64,000 nt of DNA from Actinopolymorpha rutila (GTDB lineage: Bacteria > Actinomycetota > Actinomycetes > Propionibacteriales > Actinopolymorphaceae). The notes beneath the pieces are model-generated. The model was given only the letters and a program-made list of their open reading frames with translations. It was not told where the DNA came from and searched no databases. Below, piece after piece: positions 1 through 10,597 of this stretch (positions within the stretch are counted from its first letter, which is position 1; every line of letters starts with the position of its first letter). The position numbers and the translations under genes are program-made. The DNA lies in contig NZ_JACBZH010000001.1 in NCBI RefSeq assembly GCF_013407855.1, forward strand, positions 2,604,001 to 2,668,000. Reading direction: 5' to 3'.

Positions 1-481
1 CGCCTGGTCCGACGGCGAGCTGATCCGTGAGCTGATCGACGGCGCCACGTACTTCCTCTCCAACGAGTACGAATCCGCGCTGACCGAGCAGAAGACCGGC
101 TGGAACACCGAGGAGATCCTGACCCGGGTCGGCGTGGTCGTCACCACGCTCGGATCGGAGGGTGTCCGCATCCACCGCAAGGGCGAGGCGCCCATCCACG
201 TGGGCGTCGCACCCGTGCACGGCCTGGTCGACCCCACCGGCGTCGGCGACGGCTTCCGCGCCGGTTTCCTGGCCTCGGTCGGCTGGGGACTCGACCTCGA
301 GCGGGCCGCGCAGGTCGGCTGCCTGCTCGCCGCGCACGTGATCGAGACTGTCGGCCCGCAGGAGTATCACCTCACCCGGGAGACCTTCCTCGGCCGGCTC
401 GCCGAGGCGTACGGCGACGACGCCGCGGCCGACGTCGAGCCCATGCTCACCCGCGTCCAGGAGCAAATCACCTCTTCCTGA
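1..481 (+). CDS. PfkB-family carbohydrate/nucleoside kinase, C-terminal part
   Basis: The gene enters from the left edge, so its start is missing; the reading frame is open from base 2 and about 159 residues are visible. The C-terminal PfkB signature DPTGVGDGFRAGF is present, with the catalytic base Asp of the GxGD motif, and it is preceded by VVTTLGSEGV, the usual strand before the ATP-binding region. The family phosphorylates sugars or nucleosides with ATP. In actinobacteria an adenosine kinase-like member (AdoK type) often lies just upstream of the ctaC-ctaD oxidase genes, as here, but the substrate cannot be read from this fragment. The stop lies about 190 bases before ctaC on the same strand. 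Confidence 0.85.
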   Translation, partial: AWSDGELIRELIDGATYFLSNEYESALTEQKTGWNTEEILTRVGVVVTTLGSEGVRIHRKGEAPIHVGVAPVHGLVDPTGVGDGFRAGFLASVGWGLDLERAAQVGCLLAAHVIETVGPQEYHLTRETFLGRLAEAYGDDAAADVEPMLTRVQEQITSS

Positions 482-672
482 GCCGGCCGGCTGTCCGCCG
501 GGGCGTCCGTCGCTGTGCCCTGATCGGGACCGTCCGCCCGCCGGGAGGGTGCGGACGGTGCGGACAAGTCCTGCGAGTAGGGTTTCTGTCGCTGATACGA
601 GGTTGCGCCGCTGTGCACCCGGTGGGTCTGTGTAATCGCCGGTGCGGAGGGTCTGAGGGAGAAAGGCATCCC

Positions 673-1541
673 GTGAGGTCGAACGCTGGCGAACGCGCTC
701 CGCGCCCGATTCTGCGCAGGGCGTCCGTGGCGTCGCTCGTAGGCATCGCCCTGCTCGTGGTGAGTGGATGCTCCACCGAGCAGTTGGACACCTGGAAGCG
801 GGGCGGCATGCCCCCGCCGGCGAGTGACCGGGCCACCCACACGCTGAGTCTGTGGCAGGGCGCCTGGATCGCCGCGCTCGCGGTCGGCGTGCTGGTCTGG
901 GGCCTGATCATCTGGGCGGTGATCGCCTACCGCCGCCGGGACGACTCCGTTCCGCCGCAGGTCCGTTACCACCTGCCGATCGAGATCCTCTACTCCGCGG
1001 TGCCGTTCGTGATCATCGCGGTGCTGTTCTTCTTCACCGTGCGCGACCAGAACGCCATCCTCAAGGTCGACAAGAACGACCCGCCCACCAACGTCGTCAA
1101 CGTCGTGGGCCAGCAGTGGAGCTGGACGTTCAACTACGAGAACGCTCCCGGTGTCGGCACGGTGTGGGAGACCGGGAACCCCGAGCACCTTCCGACGCTC
1201 TACCTGCCCGTGGGGGAGAAGGTCGGTTTCAAGCTCAACTCGCCCGATGTGGTCCATTCGTTCTTCATCCCGGCGTTCCTGTTCAAGATGGACGTCTTCC
1301 CGGGCAAGACCAACTACTTCGAGCTGACCCCCACCAAGGAGGGTGAGTTCGCCGGCAAGTGCGCCGAACTCTGCGGCGTCTACCACTCCCGGATGCTGTT
1401 CACCGTGCATGTGGTGAGCCAGGAGAAGTACGCCGCGCACCTGCGTCAGCTGAAGGCCAAGGGCCAGACGGGCCTGAACCTCGGCGGCGCGGCCGCACGG
1501 ACCCAGCAGGGGCTGCAGACGGAAGGCGAGGGAGGGACCAA

Positions 1542-1545
<4 letters not shown>
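673..1545 (+). CDS. ctaC: Cytochrome c oxidase subunit II (aa3 type)
   Basis: This is the electron-entry subunit of the aa3 terminal oxidase, taking electrons from cytochrome c or the bc1 complex through a binuclear CuA centre outside the membrane. I start it at GTG 673, which has GGAGAAAGG just upstream and gives 290 residues. An in-frame start at 613 would add an unlikely Cys-rich leader. The N-terminus is a lipoprotein signal with lipobox VSGC (Cys33), followed by two membrane segments. The CuA ligands are His195 in VVHSFFIP and the cluster [12 protein letters not shown] (Cys230, Cys234, His238, Met241). It overlaps ctaD by four bases (GTGA) and heads a ctaC-ctaD-ctaF operon. Confidence 0.96.
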
Positions 1546-3316
<1,771 letters not shown>

Positions 3317-3320
<4 letters not shown>

Positions 3321-3712
3321 AGGCCGAGGGATACATCTTCGCGATCCTGACCGGATTCTTCATCATCGTCACGCCCATCTACTGGTTCCTGTCCCACGAC
3401 CCGACCGGGACCAGCGCGCTGGTGATGACCACGCTGCTCGCCGCGCTGGTGGCGTTCTACGTGCTCCTCACGGCCCGCCGGGTGGGCCCGCGGCCGGAGG
3501 ACCGCAAGGACGCCGAGATCGCGGAGGGGGCCGGCGAGCTCGGCTTCTTCAGCCCGCACAGCTGGTGGCCGCTGGCCTGCGCGGCGTCCCTGTCGGTGAT
3601 CGTGCTCGGCATCGTCTTCGGCTGGTGGCTCTTCATCATCGGCGCCGGGGTCGGTGCGATGTCCGTGCTCGGCATGGTCTTCGAGTACTACCGCGGGGAG
3701 CACGCGCACTGA
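3317..3712 (+). CDS. ctaF: Cytochrome c oxidase subunit IV, actinobacterial type
   Basis: This 131-residue membrane protein starts at GTG 3317 inside the ctaD stop (GTGA overlap). It has four hydrophobic segments, in two pairs: near residues 5-25 and 33-51, then two in the C-terminal half ([17 protein letters not shown] and [19 protein letters not shown]). The sequence [17 protein letters not shown] is typical of the actinobacterial subunit IV (CtaF), an accessory subunit of the aa3 oxidase in the bc1-aa3 supercomplex. It ends the ctaCDF operon and is followed 44 bases later by a strong hairpin terminator. Confidence 0.93.
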
Positions 3713-3756
3713 TCACCGCTAGCTGAACGCCGGGTCGTAGCGCGTCCAGCCTGGTC

Positions 3757-3786
3757 GAGGGGCCGGTCCACCTGGACCGGCCCCTC
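3757..3786 (+). terminator. Hairpin terminator after ctaCDF
   Basis: A perfect 14-bp inverted repeat (GAGGGGCCGGTCCA with its complement) is separated by a 2-base loop centre. It lies 44 bases after the ctaF stop and before the next gene's leader. No T-run follows, which is usual in GC-rich actinobacteria. Confidence 0.8.
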
Positions 3787-3937
3787 GTCCTGTGTTCGCT
3801 TGATCCGGTTCAGTATTCTTTGTTCGGACACACCTACTCACGTGCAACTTTCCGGGGGATCAGAACGTCTTCCACCCGGAGGTCCCTGCAGGGGGGATCG
3901 ACCTGACCTGAGTAGGTCCGCCGGGACAGGAGCATTC

Positions 3938-5155
3938 ATGGGGAATCGGGGGCGCATGCGGTCAGCGGTGCGTAGAGCAGGGGTGTTGGCAGCGCTGCTG
4001 GCGATGGTGCTGGTGGTCGGATGCCAGTCGAAGTCCACGAGCGAGCCGATCGAGGCGAACGCCAATCCGGGCAAGCACTCGGCGGCGACTCCCAAGAAGA
4101 CGACCCCGCCGGTCAAGATCGCGCTTTCGGGGAAGAAGTCGGCGAAGGTGGCACTCAGCGACCCGGTGAAGGTCTCCGCCAGTGGAGGCAAGCTCGAGAA
4201 GGTCACAGTCACCAGTGAGGGCGTCGACGACCTCCAGGGGACGCTGAACGCCGCCAGGACGGTCTGGACCGCCAAGGCCGGCGCACTCCTGCCCGGCCGG
4301 ACCTACAAGGTCACGGCGAGCGCGAAGAACGCCCACGGGCGGGCGACCGACCTCAGCCAGAGCTTCACCACCGCGCCGCCGGCCAAGGTACTGGGCACCG
4401 ACGTCACTCCGCTGAACGGCTACAACGTCGGCGTGGGGATGCCGATCATCGTGAAGTTCACCGAGCCGGTCACGGATCGCGCCGCGGCGCAGAAGCGGCT
4501 CGTGCTGGAGACGTCCAAGCCGGTCGAGGGGGCCTGGCACTGGTTCAACGACTCCGAGGTCCACTACCGTCCGAAGACCTACTGGCCGGCGCACACCAAC
4601 GTGACACTGAAGGTCAACACCAAGGACTTCGACGCCGGCAACGGGGCGTGGGGGATCAGGGACAAGGTCCGCACGTTCAGCATCACCAACTCGGTGGTCA
4701 CCAAGGTCGACCTCGACCGCACCCACACCGCCAAGGTCTACATCGACGGGAAGCTTGCGCGCACCATCCCGGTGACCGGCGGCAAGAAGGGCTGGCGGAC
4801 CCGCAGCGGCACCAAGGTGATCCTGGAGAAGCGGGAGAAGGTCCTCTTCAAGAACGAAGCCATCGGGGAGAAGGAGCATTACCGCCTCATCGGTCGGTGG
4901 GCGCTCCGACTGACCTGGAGCGGTGAGTTTCTGCACACCGCGCCCTGGTCGGTCCACTCGCAGGGCCACGCAAACACCAGCCACGGCTGTGTGGGGATGA
5001 ACCTCAAGAACTCCGGATGGCTGTGGCACGTGTCCCACGTAGGTGACCCGGTGGAGGTGTCCAGCAAGGACGGCTCCCCGATGCAGACCACCGGCAACGG
5101 GTACGGCGACTGGAACGTCTCCTGGAGCGACTGGAAGGCCGGCAGCGCGCTGTAG
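3938..5155 (+). CDS. L,D-transpeptidase lipoprotein (Ig-like + YkuD)
   Basis: This exported enzyme makes 3-3 cross-links in peptidoglycan. ATG 3938 has AGGAG six bases upstream and gives 405 residues; the longer frame to 3800 would bury the signal peptide. The N-terminus is a lipoprotein signal ending in VVGC. Two Ig-like domains of the LdtMt2 type follow (roughly residues 60-250, including GTDVTPLNGYNVGVGMPI), then the YkuD catalytic domain from about residue 250. The active-site motif HTAPWSVHSQG...SHGCVGMN contains the nucleophilic Cys, and a short tail ends in NVSWSDWKAG. It stands alone between two terminators. In mycobacteria such enzymes confer tolerance to some beta-lactams; that role is inferred here. 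Confidence 0.94.
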   Translation: MGNRGRMRSAVRRAGVLAALLAMVLVVGCQSKSTSEPIEANANPGKHSAATPKKTTPPVKIALSGKKSAKVALSDPVKVSASGGKLEKVTVTSEGVDDLQGTLNAARTVWTAKAGALLPGRTYKVTASAKNAHGRATDLSQSFTTAPPAKVLGTDVTPLNGYNVGVGMPIIVKFTEPVTDRAAAQKRLVLETSKPVEGAWHWFNDSEVHYRPKTYWPAHTNVTLKVNTKDFDAGNGAWGIRDKVRTFSITNSVVTKVDLDRTHTAKVYIDGKLARTIPVTGGKKGWRTRSGTKVILEKREKVLFKNEAIGEKEHYRLIGRWALRLTWSGEFLHTAPWSVHSQGHANTSHGCVGMNLKNSGWLWHVSHVGDPVEVSSKDGSPMQTTGNGYGDWNVSWSDWKAGSAL

Positions 5156-5166
5156 TGAGCGAGGCC

Positions 5167-5220
5167 GAACACGGAGAACGGACCCCACGTCCACGAGGAC
5201 GTGGGGTCCGTTCCGTGTTC
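5167..5220 (+). terminator. Terminator after the L,D-transpeptidase
   Basis: A long hairpin has 24-26 base arms: GAACACGGAGAACGGACCCC continuing to CGTCC, and its complement with a 2-base bulge, around an ACGA loop. It starts 11 bases after the stop codon. Confidence 0.85.
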
Positions 5221-5233
5221 GTGGGACCGGCGA

Positions 5234-5670
5234 TCAGGTGGCGTGAGTGGCACGGACCGCGGTCGTCGCCAGGGTGGTGAAACGCATCGTGAACCGCCCG
5301 CCCAGCCCGTCGATGGCAGTACTACGGCCCTCCCGCGCGCAGCACCTGTGCGGCCTTCACGGTGCTGGCCACCTGGTCCACCCGGCGCCGGGCCTGGGCC
5401 GCGATCACCGTGTCGAACGTCCGGCCGACCGGCTGCCAGGCCTCGAACGTCGCCACCTCGACCCGCAGCCGCGCGCTGTCGCGAACGCTGCCATCTGCGC
5501 ATCGCGCTCGACGCCGAGCACGCTGCACCCGACGGCGTGGAACTGGCGAGCCGCGATGCCGGTACCACAGCCGACGTCGAGTACGTCAGGTCCGGGCCTC
5601 CCGGCGACGAATTGCGCCACCAGGGCGTCCGGGTAGCCGGGCCGGGCCCGGTCGTGAGTGCCGACCGGGG
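5234..5670 (-). pseudogene. Decayed SAM-dependent class I methyltransferase
   Basis: The minus strand holds pieces of one methyltransferase in different frames. The first piece (to about 5665) reads HDRARPGYPDALVAQFV and then DVLDVGCGTGIAARQF, the SAM-binding motif I, followed by GVERDAQMAAFA. After a frameshift near 5460-5500 a second piece reads LRVEVATFEAWQPVGRTFD and VKAAQVLRAGG. It then jumps directly, in the original frame, to a typical C-terminal end, AIDGLGGRFTMRFTTLA, stopping at 5234. About 60-80 middle residues and the WHWV motif are missing or scrambled. The family is only recognised as a generic methyltransferase. It faces away from the TetR remnant, so the two look like a dead regulator/target pair. 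Confidence 0.75.
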
Positions 5671-5679
5671 TGCACCTTC

Positions 5680-6132
5680 GTGACGCGGCAGCAGGCGTTC
5701 GACGCGGCCGAACGCGTGCTGCTGCGCGAGGGACCGAGCGGGCTGACCAGCAGGGCGGTGGCCGACGAGGCGGGCTGCGCCAGGGGCGTGCGGCATCGGC
5801 ACTTCAGCGACCTGGACGCCTTCCTGGCAGACCTGGTGCTCGACCGGGCCGCACAGCTGGAGACCCGGGCGAACGCTCTGCTGGAGTCGGCGGGCACCGG
5901 CACCGTGGCCGGAAACCCCACCAGCGCGCTGATCTGCCTGCTCGGGCCGGTTCCGATGGCGATCATCCCGTTGATCACCTTCCGGGACAGGCTGCGCGCC
6001 CGGCTCCGGGAGGCCGGATCGGGCGGAGGTGTCGGGATTCTCGCCCAGGCGCGTGATGCAGGGACCTGCAAACCGGCCCTGAACAGCACTGTGCCGCGGC
6101 CACCAGGTGGTGGACCGCGGCACAGGTGCTGA
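5680..6132 (+). pseudogene. Truncated TetR-family regulator
   Basis: From GTG 5680 the frame gives a TetR DNA-binding domain: FDAAERVLLREGPSGLTSRAV, then ADEAGCARGVRHRHFSDLDAF, in which the position after GV, often Leu or Tyr, is Arg. The ligand domain begins normally (LVLDRAAQLETRANALLESA, then VPMAIIPLITFRDRLRARL) but is lost after about residue 125. The remaining frame runs through DNA that also forms the qcrB terminator hairpin and ends in Pro/Gly-rich nonsense. It is therefore probably a 3'-truncated gene. It is divergent from the broken methyltransferase it may once have controlled. Confidence 0.65.
6090..6124. terminator. Hairpin at the end of the qcr operon
   Basis: The arms TGTGCCGCGG and CCGCGGCACA enclose a smaller CCACC/GGTGG hairpin. 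It lies 25 bases beyond the qcrB stop (minus strand) and inside the decayed 3' end of the TetR gene on the plus strand, so it can act in both directions. Confidence 0.75.
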
Positions 6133-6148
6133 GTGGGCTGGTGTCTGC

Positions 6149-7864
6149 TCAGTGCTCGGAGCGGGAACTCCCGCCGCCGGCGCCGACCTGCTTCGTACCG
6201 TCGGCGTGACCGTTGCCGTCGGCCAGCTCGCGGGCGTGGCCGTTGCCGTTGGCCAGCTCGTGGCCGTGGCCGTTGCCGTGAGCGGCCTCCAGCTCGGCCT
6301 TCGTCGGCACCTGCATCTGGTCACTGAAGTAGAAGCGGGACGCACGCGCCCGTAGCTTCCGCCGCCGGAAGTGGGGGTCTGCCACGCCGTGGGCGTCCAC
6401 CCCCGAACCGACCTCGAGCGGCTCCTGACGGTCGTGGCTGGAGATCGTCCAGGCCTCCTCCGGGTCGAGGGGCGCGTGGATCTCGCTGACCTCGCCGTTG
6501 GGGGCCCGCATGACGATGCCCGTCTCCCGGCCGTGGAGCAGCCGCTCCCGGTCCCGGCGCTGCAGGCCGATGCAGGTCCGTTTGGTGATCAGGAACGCGA
6601 TCACCGGCCCGATGAACACCGCGAAGCGGAGGAACCAGGTGATGGAGTTGATCGACAGGTGGAACGTGGTGGCGATGATGTCGTTACCGCCGCCGATCCA
6701 CAGCAGGCCGTAGAACGTCATCCCGGCCACACCGAACGCGGTCCGCACCGGCTGGTTGCGGGGCCGGTCCAGCAGGTGGTGCTCGCGTCGGTCACCGGTC
6801 ACCCAGGACTCGATGAACGGGTAGAGCGCGAGGACGACCGCCATCAGCCCGAGCAGGCCGAAGCCCGGGATGAAGATGTTCCAGCTGATGGTGAAGCCCG
6901 CTACGTGGGTCTCCCAGTTGGGCATGATGCGCAGCCCGCCCTCGACCCAGCCCATGTACCAGTCGGGCTGAGTGCCGGCACCGACCTGGGACGGGCTGTA
7001 CGGCCCGTACACCCAGACCGGGTTCAGCTGGAAGAGCGCGCCCATCAGGGCGGTGACGCCGAAGACGATGAAGAAGAAGCCACCGGCCTTGGCCATGTAC
7101 ACCGGAAGCAGCGGGTAGCCGACGACGTTCTGGTTGGTCCGTCCGGGACCCGGGAACTGGGTGTGCTTGTGGTAGACGACCAGTGCCAGGTGTGCCGTGA
7201 TGAGCGCCAGGATGACTCCGGGCAGCAGCAGGATGTGCACGGGGTACAGGCGTGGAATCACGACGTCACCCGGGAACGCCCCGCCGAACACGAAGTACGA
7301 CAGGTATGTGCCGACCACCGGGAACGCCCGCAGCAGACCCTCGATGAACCGCAGACCGGTGCCGGAGAGCAGGTCGTCGGGGAGGGAGTAGCCGGTGAAG
7401 CCCTCGACCAGGCCCAGCTGCAGCAGGATGGTGCCGAGCAGCCAGTTGAGCTCCCGCGGCTTGCGGAAGGCGCCGGTGAAGAACGTCCGCAGCATGTGCA
7501 GCGTCATGGCGCCGATGAACAGCATCGCCGCCCAGTGGTGGATCTGCCGCATCAGCAGCCCGCCGCGCACGTCGAAGGAGATGTGCAGCGTCGAGGCGAA
7601 CGCCTCGGACATGTGGACGCCGCGCAACGGCAGGTAGGGGCCGCTGTAGACGACCTCCTGCATGCTCGGCTTGAACCACAGCGTCAGGAAGGTGCCCGAC
7701 AGCAACAAGATGATGAAGCTGTAGAGCGCGATCTCACCGAGCAGGAACGACCAGTGGTCGGGGAAGACCTTGCGGATGTTCTTCTTGACCAGCTTGGCCA
7801 GGCCGATGCGGTCGTCGAGGAACTCCAGTGGCTTGCCGAGGGGGTGTGGTGTCGCGCTGCTCAT
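6149..7864 (-). CDS. qcrB: Cytochrome bc1 complex cytochrome b subunit
   Basis: This is the quinol-oxidising cytochrome b of the menaquinol:cytochrome c reductase. ATG 7864 overlaps the qcrA stop (ATGA) and gives 571 residues. The N-terminal half carries the b-haem histidines in RQIHHWAAMLFIGAMTLHM and in HILLLPGVILALITAH; PDWYMGWVEGGLRIMPNWE is the family's PEWY-region equivalent. There are eight or nine membrane helices. The long cytoplasmic C-terminal tail is typical of actinobacteria, but here it ends in a His/Asn/Gly repeat (HGNGHGHEL, ANGNGHAREL, ADGNGHADG) encoded by a roughly 33-base imperfect tandem repeat. Last gene of ctaE-qcrC-qcrA-qcrB, followed by a hairpin. Confidence 0.96.
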   Translation of the reverse strand: MSSATPHPLGKPLEFLDDRIGLAKLVKKNIRKVFPDHWSFLLGEIALYSFIILLLSGTFLTLWFKPSMQEVVYSGPYLPLRGVHMSEAFASTLHISFDVRGGLLMRQIHHWAAMLFIGAMTLHMLRTFFTGAFRKPRELNWLLGTILLQLGLVEGFTGYSLPDDLLSGTGLRFIEGLLRAFPVVGTYLSYFVFGGAFPGDVVIPRLYPVHILLLPGVILALITAHLALVVYHKHTQFPGPGRTNQNVVGYPLLPVYMAKAGGFFFIVFGVTALMGALFQLNPVWVYGPYSPSQVGAGTQPDWYMGWVEGGLRIMPNWETHVAGFTISWNIFIPGFGLLGLMAVVLALYPFIESWVTGDRREHHLLDRPRNQPVRTAFGVAGMTFYGLLWIGGGNDIIATTFHLSINSITWFLRFAVFIGPVIAFLITKRTCIGLQRRDRERLLHGRETGIVMRAPNGEVSEIHAPLDPEEAWTISSHDRQEPLEVGSGVDAHGVADPHFRRRKLRARASRFYFSDQMQVPTKAELEAAHGNGHGHELANGNGHARELADGNGHADGTKQVGAGGGSSRSEH

Positions 7865-8895
7865 CCGCGCTCCCAATAACTCGGTCCGACGGGCTCGGTG
7901 AAGTCGCTTTGGGCGACCAGGTATCCCTCGGCGTCGACCATGATCGGCAGCTGTGGCAGCGACCGCGCAGCCGGCCCGAAGACGACCCTTCCATTGTCGG
8001 CGAGGTTGAACGTCGACTGGTGGCAGGGGCAGAGGACCTGGTGTGTCTGCTGTTCCCACAGGTTAACCGGGCAGCCGACGTGAGTGCACACCTTGGAGTA
8101 GCACAGAATGCCGGAAACGCCCCAGTTGCGGCGGTTCGGCAGGGCCCGGATGTCGTTTTCCTTCATCCGGACGACGATCACCGACGACTTCGCCCGGGCG
8201 TCCTGGCGTTCGACGCCTTCGGGCACCTTCTCCAGCGTGATGGGTACGCCGTTGACCAACTGGCCGAGCTCGAGGTCCTCGGCCTTGATCGGCTCGAAGG
8301 TCACGTCGTTGGCGATCCGGGTGCCGCGCCGCCAGATCGTGTGCGCGGAGGCGTTGCCGGGCAGCGGGCCGAGGTCACGCAACAGCACGATCACGGGCAG
8401 CCCGAGCGCGGCCAGCGCACCGATCAGGGAGTTGCGGATCAGCTTGCGGCGGCCGATCCCGCTCTCCTCGGCGCCCTGCCGGACGGTCGCGATGGCCTCG
8501 GCGCGCTCCTCGTCGTTCGACTTGGCCGGGTGGCGCTCCTCGACCATCTCGTTGTCGGACATCAGCTTGCGGGCCCACTGGACCGCGCCGATCCCGATCA
8601 GCAACAGTGCGAGGCCGAGTGTGCAGCCCATGATGAAGTTGGACGCGCCGAAGCCGAGGAAGGACGCGTCGGTGGGGACGGCGAAGTAGGCGACCACGAA
8701 GCCGAGCGTCAGCAGCGTGGCCAGGCCGAACATCGTGGCGACCTGACGCTCCGCGCGCTTGGCGGCGCGCTCGTCTACGTCGGTGGGACGCGGCTCGTGC
8801 GCCGGCAGACCGGGATTGGGCACCGGGTGGTCGTACCCGGTGCCGGTCTGGCCGGTCGGGACGGGAACCTCGCCACGAGAGCTCTCGTCGCTCAT
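7861..8895 (-). CDS. qcrA: Cytochrome bc1 complex Rieske iron-sulfur subunit
   Basis: The Rieske protein carries electrons from quinol to cytochrome c. ATG 8895 overlaps the qcrC stop (ATGA) and gives 344 residues. As in other actinobacteria it has an N-terminal hydrophilic region, then three membrane helices (about residues 60-80, 90-112 and 165-185) instead of one. The 2Fe-2S ligands are in CTHVGCPVNLW and CPCHQSTFN near residues 275-305; the nearby GPAARSLPQLPI is the usual Pro loop. It lies between qcrC and qcrB with four-base overlaps on both sides, so the three are co-translated. Confidence 0.96.
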   Translation of the reverse strand: MSDESSRGEVPVPTGQTGTGYDHPVPNPGLPAHEPRPTDVDERAAKRAERQVATMFGLATLLTLGFVVAYFAVPTDASFLGFGASNFIMGCTLGLALLLIGIGAVQWARKLMSDNEMVEERHPAKSNDEERAEAIATVRQGAEESGIGRRKLIRNSLIGALAALGLPVIVLLRDLGPLPGNASAHTIWRRGTRIANDVTFEPIKAEDLELGQLVNGVPITLEKVPEGVERQDARAKSSVIVVRMKENDIRALPNRRNWGVSGILCYSKVCTHVGCPVNLWEQQTHQVLCPCHQSTFNLADNGRVVFGPAARSLPQLPIMVDAEGYLVAQSDFTEPVGPSYWERG

Positions 8896-9782
8896 TTGCC
8901 CTGTGCTCCCTTTCCGTTGGTCCGTGCGGTCTTGGCCGCGATCCACACCGCGAGGGCGACGCAGGCGGCCAATCCGGCCAGCCAGGCGGCGATGCCCTCG
9001 CTCACCGGGCCCAGGCCGCCGAGGCCGAACCCGCCCTGGCTCGGCTGGTGCTTCAGCTCGTCGAGGTAGGCGATGATCTGCCGCTTGTTCTTCGGGGTGA
9101 TCACCTGGTCGGAGAACACGGGCATGTTCTGCGGGCCGGTGAGCATGGCCTCATAGATGTGCCTGTTCGTGGTGCTGTCGATGTTGGGGGCGTACTTGCC
9201 CCACGTGAGCGCGCCGCCCTTGCCGGCCACGTTGTGACAGGAGGCGCAGTTGGTGCGGAACAGCTCACCGCCCTGGGCGATCTCGGCATCGCTGAGGTCG
9301 GACGTGTTGAGGTCCTGCTTGGAGGGCACCGACGGGCCCGGCCCGAGCGAGGCGACGTAGGCCGCCAGCGCGGCGATCTCCTGGTCGCTGAAGGCGACCG
9401 GCTTCTTCGGGATCTGGGCGCCCGGCTGCTGGGCCGGCATCCGCCCGGTGGCGACCTGGAAGTCGACCGCGGCGGCGCCGACGCCGATCAGCGGCGGACC
9501 GGCGTTGGTCCCCTGCGCGTTCATGCCGTGGCAGGAGGAACAGCTCACCGCGAACAGCTTGCGACCCTGATCGACCTGTGTCGACTGGGCGGCGTCGGCG
9601 GACGCCTTCGACGACGGGGAGGCGACGGCGTAGACGCCGCCGAAGACCGTCAATGCCAGGGCCACGACGACCAGACCGGCGAACCGGTTGCGACGTCGCG
9701 CGCTGAGGATGGTGCTCAACCGGGGACGAGCCCGGAACCCGACCGTGTGGAACCGGGGGCGACCCCGGACGCCGAAAGGCAC
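8892..9782 (-). CDS. qcrC: Cytochrome bc1 complex dihaem cytochrome c subunit
   Basis: This membrane-anchored dihaem cytochrome c replaces both cytochrome c1 and soluble cytochrome c, passing electrons directly to the CuA centre of the aa3 oxidase. GTG 9782 lies 17 bases after the ctaE stop; the product is 296 residues. After a basic N-terminus and signal anchor (FAGLVVVALALTVFGGVYA) come two haem sites, CSSCHGMNAQG and CASCHNVAGKG, each with a later Met ligand (GRMPAQQ, NMPVFSD). A C-terminal helix (IAAWLAGLAACVALAVWIAA) anchors it. The first 25 residues are unusually basic and the true start could be slightly downstream. Confidence 0.95.
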   Translation of the reverse strand: MPFGVRGRPRFHTVGFRARPRLSTILSARRRNRFAGLVVVALALTVFGGVYAVASPSSKASADAAQSTQVDQGRKLFAVSCSSCHGMNAQGTNAGPPLIGVGAAAVDFQVATGRMPAQQPGAQIPKKPVAFSDQEIAALAAYVASLGPGPSVPSKQDLNTSDLSDAEIAQGGELFRTNCASCHNVAGKGGALTWGKYAPNIDSTTNRHIYEAMLTGPQNMPVFSDQVITPKNKRQIIAYLDELKHQPSQGGFGLGGLGPVSEGIAAWLAGLAACVALAVWIAAKTARTNGKGAQGK

Positions 9783-9798
9783 GTCTTCCAGCTCCGTC

Positions 9799-10446
9799 CT
9801 ACTTGATGAGATAGATGGTCGCGAAGAGTCCGATCCACACGACGTCGACGAAGTGCCAGTAGTACGACACCACGATGGCGCTCACCGCCTGCTCATGCGT
9901 GAACCGCTTCGTCATGAACGTACGACCGAGGACCAGCAGGAAGGCGATCAGGCCGCCGGTCACGTGCAGGCCGTGGAAGCCGGTGGTGAGGAAGAACACC
10001 GAGCCGTACGCCGTGGAGGAGATCGAGACACCCTCGTGGATCAGCTCGGAGTACTCGTAGGTCTGGCCGCCGATGAAGAACGCACCCATGAGATAGGTGA
10101 GGACGAACCACTCCCGCAGGCCCCACTTGGCGGGGTTCAGGATGCTGCCGGCGCGTCCCACCTGGCCGCGCTCGGCGGCGAAGACGCCCATCTGGCAGGT
10201 CACCGACGACAGCACAAGCACCGTCGTGTTGACGAACGCGAAGGGGACGTTGAGCTTCGCCGTTTCCTGCGCCCAGAGGTCCGGGGATACCGCCCGAATC
10301 GTGAAATATGCCGCGAAGAGCGCGGCGAAGAACATCAGCTCGCTCGCGAGCCACACGATCGTCCCGACGCTGACCATCGAGGGGCGGTTCGGGTGGCCGT
10401 GGAAGCGCGCGGTGGGTTCTACGGTTGCTGTCGCCACGTGCGCCAT
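9799..10446 (-). CDS. ctaE: Cytochrome c oxidase subunit III
   Basis: This 215-residue membrane subunit of the aa3 oxidase has five hydrophobic helices, lacking the first two helices of mitochondrial subunit III as is usual in actinobacteria. Motifs seen are [31 protein letters not shown] and the C-terminal [15 protein letters not shown]. It starts at the GTG ending at 10446 and heads the operon ctaE-qcrC-qcrA-qcrB. The gene order explains the physical bc1-aa3 supercomplex known in this phylum. Subunits II, I and IV lie in a separate plus-strand operon 6 kb away. Confidence 0.96.
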   Translation of the reverse strand: MAHVATATVEPTARFHGHPNRPSMVSVGTIVWLASELMFFAALFAAYFTIRAVSPDLWAQETAKLNVPFAFVNTTVLVLSSVTCQMGVFAAERGQVGRAGSILNPAKWGLREWFVLTYLMGAFFIGGQTYEYSELIHEGVSISSTAYGSVFFLTTGFHGLHVTGGLIAFLLVLGRTFMTKRFTHEQAVSAIVVSYYWHFVDVVWIGLFATIYLIK

Positions 10447-10597
10447 TATGTCGGTCGATCCCCGCCGCCTTCGGGCGGCCCCCGGCGCCCGCGGGTCGGG
10501 CAGGCGGAGGCGAGCCGGGTAACATCACCGCCGTACGCCGACAGGCGTCCTGACCGACGCCGCCCGCCAGTGACGAACTCTCGCCGAGGACACCCCG

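Noticed and set aside
3800..3819. TTGATC and TATTCT as a promoter of the L,D-transpeptidase
   Set aside because: The two hexamers are only 8 bases apart, too close for a -35/-10 pair.
6371..7879. A 502-codon plus-strand frame over qcrB
   Set aside because: It is antisense to cytochrome b with its conserved haem ligands; composition is typical of a shadow frame.
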